A stretch of DNA of 64,000 nt from Symsagittifera roscoffensis (lineage: Eukaryota; Xenacoelomorpha; Acoela; Convolutidae): the NCBI RefSeq assembly GCF_963678635.1, contig NC_087067.1:2356001-2420000 (forward strand), written 5' to 3'. Position numbers and translations under genes: made by a program. Numbering within the stretch: the stretch's first letter is position 1; each line of letters starts with the position of its first letter. Below, in pieces: positions 12,025-22,700 of this stretch. The notes below the pieces were generated by a model, which saw only the letters and a program-made list of their open reading frames with translations, made no database searches and was not told the origin of the DNA.

Positions 12025-12378
12025 CTTGTTGTTCCGACTTTTGAAGAAAGTGAGGAATATATTTGCTCGGGGTGGTTTTTTATTCTAACTAATTTTACAA
12101 AACTTTGTCCATCGTCGGATCGATCTCTTGATCTGCATGGGCCCAGCCGAATGCAAACTACTTTGGTAAAGTACCACGAGTCTGTCTAAAAGACTCGTTT
12201 GATACTTAACAAGTGGCAAATTATCCCACACAAGTAAATTGTTCCAAATTGAATTGAGGCAGCTTTTTGTTATAAGCAAACATTTACCAGGCAGTTATTT
12301 TCAATTTAACATTAACTAATTGAGACCAGTTGAAAGGTACTCGGAACATTCAGAGTTTTGCCCTGTTACGAGCAGTTT
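12025..12378 (+). mobile_element. Hairpin-ended element, divergent shorter copy
   Basis: It starts TTGTTCCGACTTTTGAAG, runs through TTTGCTCGGGGTGG, and ends CGGAACATTCAGAG...CCCTGTTACGAGCAG, the same order as 4921-5459. The core block is largely replaced, and it resembles the copy at 35200-35565, so these two form a subfamily. Confidence 0.6.
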
Positions 12379-12998
12379 GAATCAGTTGCGCTAAATACTA
12401 ACTCAATAGCATATTTCCTTGCCACAAAAAACTGACACTAAAGTTCGTTTATCATAAATTTATGCCTGTGCATTCCCTGGCTGGCAATCTTAAAAAAGTT
12501 CCCCAATCTTAGAACTTCTTATAAAAATTGTAGAAAATTGCCGCTATCTTACAAGTTTCTTATAAGAATGTTCTAAATTAGGGCTTTTCCCCACAATTCA
12601 AAAAATCATCAAAAATCACCAACTGCAAACTGCCAAAAAGCTCGGTATTACAAAATTTCTATCCTTTTATCATCAATCAATCATTGAATACTGAATAGCA
12701 TGAAAACGACATGTATTCACCCATTCGTTTTAATAAGCAACCGATGTTTGTCACCAGGCTAAGTTACTTGAAGTATTACATTAAAATTAGGCTCAAATTT
12801 GCTAAATTTTTGCTTTTTTCTGTTGAATTGTAAACATCTACCAATAATTAAATTAATAATTAAATGAAAAAACACTGTTTGCGGACAGATGCTTAAAATT
12901 TGCTTAGGTGTCTTCTAGTCATTTTTAGGTAGGGTTGCTTGAAAAACAAATGGGCGCAGTGCGACAGAATTTACTCGCATATCGATTAATATTGTGTG
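12379..12998. other. Unassigned AT-rich DNA
   Basis: No gene or repeat was recognised here. Confidence 0.4.
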
Positions 12999-13337
12999 CA
13001 GGAGCGGATCCAGGAGTTTATCAAGGACTGGGGGCAAAGTAATACCAGATTTTATCAAAGGACGAATGCAAAACTATCCCAAAATACGGTTAAGAAGGCC
13101 CTATGATGCTGCAAATTTTCTACGCTGTGGGTAAACTTATGGAAAAAACAGGCCAATATAACGTTTTTTTTGGGTAAACTTCAAGAAGTTTTTCAGCGCG
13201 AGCTTCTGCGCTCAAGTTTAGTGTATATGTTTGGGCCGAAGGCGCCTTAAGCATAATTAAGGGCCGAAGGCGCCTTAAGCAGAATTCCCTGAGGAAGGAA
13301 GAAGAAGCAACCCCCCCCCCCCCCTAAATCGCTCCTG
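12999..13337. mobile_element. hAT-like MITE with 8-bp TSD, about 100 bp past the opsin stop
   Basis: The ends are CAGGAGCGGATCCAGG on the left and CCTAAATCGCTCCTG on the right, which are inverted repeats. ATATTGTG at 12989-12996 and 13338-13345 is a perfect 8-bp direct repeat, two bases away from the left CAGG. CAGGGGCG-type ends with 8-bp duplications are typical of hAT elements. The interior holds a 29-bp direct repeat containing GGGCCGAAGGCGCCTTAAGC and a C-run. It lies 103 bp downstream of the opsin stop, so it may sit in that gene's 3' untranslated region. Confidence 0.7.
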
Positions 13338-13439
13338 ATATTGTGCATGAGTATAGGGGAAGGGGTTGAATTGCATGGATATGTACATCAAATACGTGCA
13401 GTTCAGTTCAGTTCACATGTGCAATGATGTTTACATGCA

Positions 13440-13780
13440 TCAGGTAACCTGTGTTCGGGTGTAGCCGACTGTTCCTGTGATCATGTACCTGGATTGCTCA
13501 ATGGATGATGCGTCATCATTCTCCTGGCGCTCCAGCTCCTGTTGTTGGCGTCTCTCTCTTTCCTTCTTCGTCTCAATCTTCCCCCCTACCCCGCCTCTGC
13601 CTCCTCCCCTTTTGCGCTTACTATTATTATCATTATTATTAGTGTTGTTATTATTGTTGTTGTTGTTATTGTTTGTTTTGTTCTCGTTCGGATCCTTCTG
13701 CAGACTCATGAAGAACATCATTGAGTTCCAAATGCAGCTCAGTTTTGCGGCCCCGTTGGCGAAGAAAGCGTAGCCGAGAC
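13440..13780 (-). CDS. Opsin exon 6: TM7 with retinal lysine, and C-tail
   Basis: The acceptor is AAGTTTTGTAG. It encodes L326 to T437 and ends GTTACCTGA. TM7 contains A335-A-K337-L-S, the retinal attachment lysine, and N343-S-M-M-F347 in place of NPxxY. The cytoplasmic tail has a run of about 18 residues that is nearly all asparagine, encoded by an AAC/AAT repeat, then K-R-K-R, a glycine-rich patch and a charged K/E/R/Q helix-like stretch. There is no clear palmitoylation cysteine soon after helix 8. Confidence 0.88.
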
Positions 13781-16700
13781 CTACAAAACTTTTTGAAATG
13801 GTTATGTGATTGGCAAGCGCAGGAACGTTTTTGATCGGATAGGGGGTTGAGTGTTGTTTTTTGAAGTTTTTTTCCGACCCTGAACAATACCCCAAAACTA
13901 ATATAGTAACCTATTTATACGATTTTGAACATATTTTAGCGCAAACCGTTCCTTTAAAAAAGTTTTTTTTTGCCTTGGTCAGTCAGAAAATGCTGTAGCA
14001 CAGTCAGGGCGGAGCTAAGTTTTGAACAAAAATTGCGTTTTTTTTTGGCGCGCGCCCCTTAAAAATGATGTGATATGTTACAATAGGTGGTAAAATGAGA
14101 ACTTTTGGAGTATAATGCATTATTGAATTACTTTGCCAGATGTTAATACGCTTGCAATTAGCAACCGTTATCAACTCGGAATGAAGACTTTTTTTGGGTT
14201 AACAACTGGTTTAACAAAATCAGTTGAATCACTTGAGCTGCTCTTCAGCTGATATGCTCAATTTCATCAAACTTCAATTTTAACAACTGGCTGGGTACTA
14301 GATACTACATGGTAGTTGTAGGGGGTAAAAGATTTTTACATAATATTTTTTTTGGCTCAACTGGTCTCTGCTCAAAAGTTGTCGTCCTAGTTTCCGCTTC
14401 CTAAGTTTTGTTCAGCTGCTTTTTGAACTTCAAATGGCTTGCTTGGCATGTTTGCCTAGAATTTTTGTTTGAGAAAAATATGTATTACGAAAGTGCATGG
14501 GTTTTTTAATTTATTTTTTTAGACGCTTTGGAAAATTTTAATAGTTTTCGCAAAAATTTTAGGCTTTTTCTCAAAAATCTTTCTACCGATTTTCAAAAAA
14601 AGGTTTTCATAGAAAGACCGATATGTTTGATTTATTTTGGTTTTCTCAAAAACTAACCTTCCAAATCTCAGATTTTTGTTTCAACGAATAAATCGGATTT
14701 GAAAAGCTCCCCTCCCGTAAAATTATGACCCTCGGACTAGTCAAATTCTTAGTTTTCTTCACTGTTTTTTTATATGGTTTTAAATTTTCTCAAAAACTTA
14801 CCTCCCAAAATTGAGGTTGTGGGTAAAAATGGAAATTTTTGACTACTCACGATTTTTTCTACAAAAAACTCATCGTCCTCGGAAAATCAGTTTTTCGACT
14901 TTTGAGCGTTTTTTCTTCTAAATTTTTTGAATTTAACCAAAAAACACCCTCTCATTTCTGAGACTTAGAGTACAATCAACCGAATGGGTTGTGGGGAGCT
15001 CCTTTGCATACAAGACAACGCCCAATTTTTTGACACGAGTTTGGAAAAACGAAATTTTGACTTTTTTGATCAATTTTTGAAATTTTTGGCTTTTTTCGAC
15101 AACTACCCTGCCAAATCTTGTTTTTGGTTTTCGGGTTTAATCGAAATAATAGTTTGAGTGAATCTCTTCTGCTTAAGCCGCTACAACACCCAATTTTTTA
15201 AAACAAAAAGCTATGGTTCTCGGAAATGTCAACTTTCTGATTTGTTGACCGTTTTTCGACTTTTCTCGATAACTCTTCTGCCAAATCTGATATCAGAAGT
15301 TTATTCAACCCAACAGTTTGTTGGAAACTTAGCTTAATAATTTACTACGCTCAGTTTTAACTTTTTAAAAGTTATGGTGCCCAAACAATTGAAAGTTTTG
15401 AAAATTGGTCCGTTTTTTATAAGTTTTTTTTTCACTCTACTTGAATATTACCGTGTCAGTTTTCAGGTTATAGTTTCAATCGAGAAGCACGGTTTTGAGA
15501 AATTTCTCTACTTTACAGGCCACGACCTGCTTCTAGCAAAAAAATAACCGAAGTCTGAAAGTCAAGTTTTCGAAGTTTGACCGTTTTTTAGAATGTTCTT
15601 AAAAATTACCCTATCAAATCTGAGATAATAATTTCAACGGAAAGAAGCATTCGGGCGAGTAATTTCCCGCATAATTGGCTACTCCCTAGTTTTTGTAAGA
15701 GAAAAGTCAGGTTTTTGGGAAAACAACATTTTCACTTTTTTCATTCATTTTAGTAGAGAAACGATTAAGGTTTTCACCACCGCTCCCCTCTTGGAAAAAT
15801 TAGAAAAACTTTAGGATTGGTTTTCCATAAGATCATTCTGAAAAGGGGACCTTTTGGGTGATGAGGGGGTTGAATCCGTGAGGGGGGGAGTCCCGCCTAA
15901 ATAAGTTTAATAAAGTAATATAAAAGAAAACCCTTCAAAAAAATTGCACTGAGATTATACGGGAGTGGCTTTAGGATTCCCGCTCACTCTTTTTGGCACG
16001 CTGCCCGGTTACATACTGGTTTCGAGGGAATCGTTTCCCTCTGGGAATCGTCTCCCCCTCCACTCAAAGAATCCCCTTTTGGTATTATTTTAAGACATCC
16101 ATTTTATGCTGACCTGCACTAAAGTTTTTCCAAAGGCGCATTCGGCGCCAGTATATACATTTTGAAAGTGAGCGCTAGCTGAAAAACGCAACTTATGGTG
16201 AAATATTTCCGAAAAATAACCAAAAACGGCATTTGGCTTTTTTTTAAATTTGCCTGCGGCTCAGAAGTTTTTTTTTTGACAAAATAGGGTCTTTTCAGGG
16301 TTTTAAAGCTGCTCAAAACTCAATTTTGACGAAAAAAAAATTAAAACGTTTTGAAAAAACGGTCCTCCTCCTCGAAAAAATCCTGCATACGCTCGTGGCG
16401 CGATACATGAAAATTGAATTTTTTACTATTTTGTGAATGAGCACTTTTTCAAAACTCGTTTAAGAAATATTTCTGTTCTGGACCAAAAGCAATCGCTTCA
16501 GTAACACCCATGTGCTTCGAAACGCGGGTCAGAAATTGTAGATTTGGCCAAAAGAGGTATTTTCGAACTCAGTTTTGAAAATCTTATTGCTACACATCTA
16601 CAACGGATTCTGGTCCAAAATACTTTTATCTCAGAATAATTGTTTTAACCTGGCTAATTAATTAAAATAAATCCGCTTCCAGATTATAACATTCTTCCTA

Positions 16701-19700
16701 TAGGGCTAAGAGTTTTAGGATAGGTTAGCCAAAATATACAAAGGCATTTATATACAAAAATATACAAAGACAAATATTCAAAGTCAAAATATACATCAGT
16801 TGTTTAAATAGTGTAGTTTTTTTTATTCTAATGGCTGACTAACCAACGTCTTTGCCGATGAAAGCCATGAAAGCCAAGTAAGCGTAGGGGGTCCATCCAA
16901 CCACAAACGCGAGAGAGGCAATCGCACAAACTGTAGTTACCTTCCTTGTCCTAAATGCAATCAAGAAAAGTTGTTGATGAGCAAATCTGGTTATATACAA
17001 ACTAGTCAAAAATATTTTGGCAGCTAAGTTTGCATGTTGTAAATTTGATGCGCGATTGGGGGGTGCTGGATAGCTAGAAAGATGCTTGAGCCATTTTTAT
17101 AAGATATTAAAACTTTCAACTACATAAAATTATACGCCAGACAGTTTTTCCAAGTGATGTCGAACAATAAAAATCATAAACTCACAATTCAAAAGCGAGT
17201 TCGAGAAAGAAAAAATGTCTACGTTTGTCAAGCATAGTGAAGTCTACGTTTGAAACGCAGAGTGATGTTTTTTTTCGAAGAAAATGACAGAATATTTGTG
17301 ATTGGGGTGGGGTGATTTTTTCAAGAAATTTCGACATTTAACTAGCTATTTTTGACGTATGGGACCAATTATGCCTCGAAACAGAACAATTTTATGTGCG
17401 GGATTAAAATTGTTCAGATTTTTGAAAAAAAAATGATAGAAGATATGTGATAAGTTTTGACATTTTTAGTTTAAACGAGTTGTCTCTCTTGTAATTGAGG
17501 CGGAATTTCTGCATAGTAAAAGGGTAATAATTTTTATTTGCGGGAATCTGAAATGAAACGTTTTTTGTCAAAAAGAAAAAAACATGACAGAAGTCTTAGT
17601 TCTCTTGGAACATGTTTTTACGTAATTTCAAGCAATGGAACCAAGATTTATTAGTTTTTTTTTGTTGTTGATTAATTAGAGAAAAAAGCAGTACTGACTT
17701 AATCATGGATGCACTGGCTTGGCTCTGCTTGTAAACTCGTCTCAGTATTTCGGCATAGACACAGATGATGATTGCAAGGGGAACTGCATAGCCGAAGATG
17801 AACATACACCACAGGTAGTATCTTGCTCTCGGATCAGGGTCATTGTAGTCCATGTTCCAGTAGTAGCCTCCAAAGTCCATTTCGTACCTGCAGAAAGGTA
17901 GCCAACTTAGGGTCTTAACTAAGTCCCCCCTACTCCTATGGTACCTTTGTAACAAGTTTCCTCCTATTAAGAAATACTTGAACAGTTAAGCACACAAAAC
18001 TCTTACCTTGTAACGAACCCTCCTTTCGCAAAATGGGGTGGGGGGGGGGGGGGTGATTAGTTAATAACAGGATACTGAACTAATTATCCTGTTATAGTTC
18101 CGCCATAACAACTCGAACATTGACGTGACAAAACAAAATTCCCGGACATAGATTATCGTTTGAAAGATTCGATAGCTTTCAAAAATTATACCCAAACTTC
18201 TGCCACAAATTATAAATGTTCGGTTTTGTCACGTAAGAAATATGAAACAAGGATCCATCGAAAAATATATGTGCCTCACGTGTCTGTACAAATGAGTTCA
18301 ATACAAAACAGTCCTGAAAATAGTCCCAAAAAGTGATAACTGTTCTAGAAACTGATGAAAAAATTTCTCTCGGATTAAAAACAATTTCATTCAACTCATC
18401 TTGATGGCAATAGGTATTATAGCAGAGAAACTAGAACAACCTAGATAACAGCAACGGCCACTCATTGAAAGCCATAATACGCGAAACATAAAACTTAACG
18501 CGATAGAAAAAATGGACTCATCATTTAATCCAAGCAGAAAGAGACAAGTTGTTCAAGTTATTTCATTTGCAAACACTTTGCAACACTCAATAGAAATCAA
18601 ATTCAATAACAATCGATAGAAATTACACTTACCATCAAAAATTTAGAGTTACTGATTTTTGAAGGGTATGCTTACATTAAACACCGAAAACTGTCAGACT
18701 ACTCTTTTTCCTGACCCTGCGCACAAATCAGCTGCAATGGTTGTGTGCGTATGAAAAAGACACTGATGAGATCGCTAAAGATCACCGCCACTTCCCCGAT
18801 CTGACTGACACCAAAAAACGTAAGTTCAGAAAAACGCTTAAAGATCGCGCAGCAGTTTCGAATGTAACAACACGACAGACTTTTTAAGCACCCAGGGTGA
18901 TGTTAACCGAGAAAAGCTGTTCATTTACCAAGTTACTCTGCTAAAGTTCGTCGCGAAAAAGGACCAAAGATGGCAGTGCCAACTTCGCTGACTGGCTTTG
19001 AATTACCACTTGCCCGACAGAAAAATCACGATGATGAGCAGTTCCTTTTGCACGAATCTGGAGAAATGGAAAAAAAATTTGTTCCCGGAGATTCGATCCT
19101 TTGATCTTTAAAGTTTGAGACTAGCGCATAACCACTATACCATCAGGCTTTTGGTTTTGACCTATCTAATTAATAGGTCTTTCGTTCTTTGATCTTTAAT
19201 TTGATTCCAAAGCGTAAATCTTTTCTGTTGGAGTCATACGATCTGATTTTGGACTTGTTTCAATTGGACTGTTTTAAAGTTTTTTTTTGATGATTCGGAC
19301 TCTTTTGTATGGGACTGTTTTTCATATGACAGTTTTGTATATAAATCGTGCCTGCACCTAAATACGATCCAAAGTGAACTGACCGTGCTTTTATGCCACA
19401 TTATTTCGTTAAGCGCAAATTATTTTAATCCGTATACTTGAAATTACCTTTGGGTAATGCAAAGTTTAAGAAGGTTTTTTGTTCCGACCATTGAAAGGCT
19501 TAAGAATTAACATAAATTTATTTTTGAGTGGTTTAATTTAGTTTACTCCAGGAAAATTAGCTTTATCAAGCTTGATTCAACGTCTTCTTCAAAATTTTCA
19601 TTTGAATTATTCTTTTTTTGAATAATTCATGTTATTCGTGTTGTTTTTTGTGATTCGTGTTTCAACAACTGTTGTCGATTTTGCTTTTTTGTGCTTGAAG

Positions 19701-22700
19701 TTTTCTCCTTGATATTATGATCACGCGAAACACTAACTTTCCAAATTTACAAAAAGAACCAAATTTGCAAAAGCAACTGCCTATTCTTGTTATTCTGCTT
19801 TCAATTTAAAGTAAAAGAGTTAAAAGAGTTTCTTAACTTTGAGAAAGATGTTTTTTTAATTAGTACCGTCACAGAAATTGACAAAAAAGAGGAAGTCAGT
19901 TTTTTACAGGATGTATTAGAACTTGATGCTTCAACTAGCTTAGATTTCTCCAACTCGGTAAAAAAAACTTTGAACTAGTTTCAACTTTGTTCTAAAATTG
20001 GAAAAAGTGTACTTAATAAAAACAGAGATAGTTGAAAGTGTAGTTGATAAAAGCAGAGATGAAAAAAAAGGATGCCAGTTTAGAGGATGGAGTGAACCAG
20101 ACGCCCCCGCCTTACTTTGGTTTTCCTGTGATAAAAGGAGTAATCGTAATGGCAAGCGAGCAAAACACAGCCACTGACAAGGTAGACACGAGGAAGGGGA
20201 GGTTGATCAAGGGCCTTCTAGCTCTGGTTTCTGAAACAACAAACATGTCTACTTAACAATTGCCACCCCTATTAATAAAAGCAGTAAATAGCACCAGAGC
20301 GTTTGTTTTCAAAATTCGAATTTTGCTGCAATCTGATTGGCCGAAAATTCGACAACTTAATCTAATTAACAATTGCCCCCCCCCCTTTGAAATGGGGGGG
20401 GGGGGCAATGTTAAGTAGATCCAAAATAATTCCGGATCTTCAACAAATGACCCTATCTACAAACCGCTATACCTTGAAGCCGAAACTACATCAGAATAAC
20501 CCAGTAACTGCATAACAATAGTAAAAATAAGCTGTTATACAATACTAGTAAAGTAAATAAGCTGCAAAACAATATTAGTTTTCGGCTAGTTGGCCCTTCG
20601 GCTTGTTGGAATCCCACACATTAGCCTAGATTTGATCATTAGCCCAGAAAAAAATCAACTCTATCAGTTTCCGCATCTCATATTCTTAATAAGAGTCTCC
20701 TCCTGTGATTGGATACTTGATATAGTCTTGGGTTTTTAGGAGAACAGACAATTTCCAACATTTGTTCCCAAAAATTGGATAATCAATCAGGGGCGAATTT
20801 AGGGGGGCGGGCTTTGGGCGGACTTTCTTCTCTTCCCTCAGGGATTCGATATTCTAATTCTGAGGGGGGAGCGCGCGTCGAAAAAACGCGATTGTTTGGA
20901 CAAAATTTTCCAAAACTGCCTAAAAACGCCTTTTTTAACCTAATTTTGTTTAAAGTTTTGCCTGCGGCGCAAAAATGTTTGCCAAAACAGGGTCTCTGTA
21001 GTGCTGGGGGGGCTCGGAAAATCAATTGAGTCGACCTAAAAAAAAAGGTCGACAAAATTTTTGATTTTTTTTGAAAATTCGCCCCCCCCCCCTCGAGAAA
21101 ATCCTAGATCTGCCCCTGCAATCAATTAATTGAATGCCCACATAATTTTGAGCACAAAGGGTGGAAGTTACTTTTTCAGTTAAGTACTCAAGTATCCTCC
21201 AATAACAGGAGAGTTCTCTTAAAATAAGTAATATTATGTATGATCATTGGTGTTAAGGCGGTTTATTCAGCCCTAAAGTTAATTTCACTGTTTCATACGC
21301 ATGACAGAACTTTTTAACTTGATGTTAATTGATTATCTTGTAAAACTGAGTCTACGTTTGGCAGAGGAATTTTTGGGCCACTTCATCACATCTCATATTT
21401 AATCTCTTTTCGACTCTTTTTGAATAAATTTACCCCCTTTCCCCTCTTGCAATCGTTTACCGGTATAATTTCCTCTATAAATTTACTTCATATGACCGAT
21501 TGTTACGAAAATTGCATACGGACTAATTAGGTTATTCCAAACAGATTTGGACTTCATGACTAAGCTTGTCACTCCACTTTTTATTCCTTAAAAATGATGT
21601 TCACAAAAGTGTGTGTATGTGTAATTGTTTGTGTGTGTGTGCGTGTGTGTGTGTGTGGGGGGGGGGGGGGGTTGCATAAATGTGACTTTACTCACTCTGA
21701 ACGACCGTGAACAAAGTTGACCTGGCCCTGTCAAGAGCTATGAGCACGTGTATGTACATGGAGTTCATACCGAAGAACATCAACACCACCGACTCTCTAA
21801 AACACAACAGATGGTTTGGTAAAAACAGAGATTTGGTAAAAAAAACTCATCGTAATTGTGCTTTTTTTTCAAATCCACACCTTTGTTGGAATGTAGATAA
21901 AACACGGAATCAGTATATTCAAAAGTCTTAATAATATCGAAGAAACTAAAAGTTTTTTTAGTTAGTAATTAAAAAAGCATGGTTTTGTCAAACAGAGATT
22001 GTGAAAAATATGGTAAAGACTTTGAGAAAATTATCACGCAGTAAAATTTTGCGGTAAAGTTATAGTGCGCGATAATTTTTACCTCTTTTACTCTAACGAA
22101 TAAGATGCACAGAAGTAAAACAAGACTGCTCGTATCAGGGCGAAGCCCTGAATGTTCCGACTGCCTTTTAAGGTCTATGGAGCAATAATAACATAAAAAA
22201 ATTAAATGTAATAAAACCAAATGAAAAATTTTTTTTCTAAAATTTAAAATTTTTTTTGTGAAAATCATCCCCCCACGCGCCATAAAAAGTACAAAGGAAT
22301 AGATTTTGCTCCGTGTAACAAATCAATTATGGCAAACAAGCTTCTTTCAACCATTTTCTAAGACGTTTGGAACGATTTCTATGACGGATTAAATCTCCGC
22401 TTACGCGTTAGTAGCGCGAAGTATGTCGCTCGTTAATTGTCCCAAATTGGCCAAAATGGTTATCTTTGAACCCCCATATGACTTTACAAAATATGATCAC
22501 AGGTAAAATATATTTTCAAGTTTAAACTCAGGACAAAAGTACCTTTTGAATGATAGAAAAAAATTCCGTCAAAATAGGCTAGTTAAAAAGCAAAATATTT
22601 TTTCAAGAAAAAACCCACCTCGAGCACAAATATTCCGTTACCTTCACTACGAAAGTCGGAATATAATGACTAATATGCAACTAAGATGTACCGCAGATAC

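Larger units (their letters stand above)
13781..16843. other. Opsin intron 5
   Basis: A 3063-bp intron. It holds the degenerate tandem array at 14500-15760 and a MITE fragment at 16160-16395. A second frame overlapping exon 6 is a shadow. Confidence 0.7.
17888..20115. other. Opsin intron 3
   Basis: A 2228-bp intron with a G-run near 18037-18053, a higher-GC patch at 18700-19075 and a tRNA-like sequence at 19085-19152. No additional exon is needed, because exons 3 and 4 already join in phase. Confidence 0.7.
20231..21695. other. Opsin intron 2
   Basis: A 1465-bp intron filled mostly by a MITE copy (20247-20422), a complete hAT-like MITE (20788-21118) and a microsatellite (21612-21674). Confidence 0.7.

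Noticed and set aside
13666-13887. Second minus-strand frame overlapping the last opsin exon
   Set aside because: It is a shadow in another frame; the opsin frame has motifs and matching splice phases.
16841-16846. TAG after the TM6 exon as the opsin stop codon
   Set aside because: It lies inside the donor GTTAGT, and the TM7 exon with the retinal lysine joins in phase.
17596-17955. 119-codon continuous frame around opsin exon 4 as a stand-alone gene
   Set aside because: Its ends run into introns; acceptor and donor sites and phases show that only 17887-17699 is exon.
19787-19978. Short plus-strand frame with V-K-E-L-K-E-F, reminiscent of a SAP domain
   Set aside because: It begins at TTG, is short, lies in an opsin intron and lacks the rest of a SAP fold.
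20783-21055. Overlapping frames on both strands near 20.8-21.05 kb as small genes
   Set aside because: They are by-products of the hAT-like MITE sequence.
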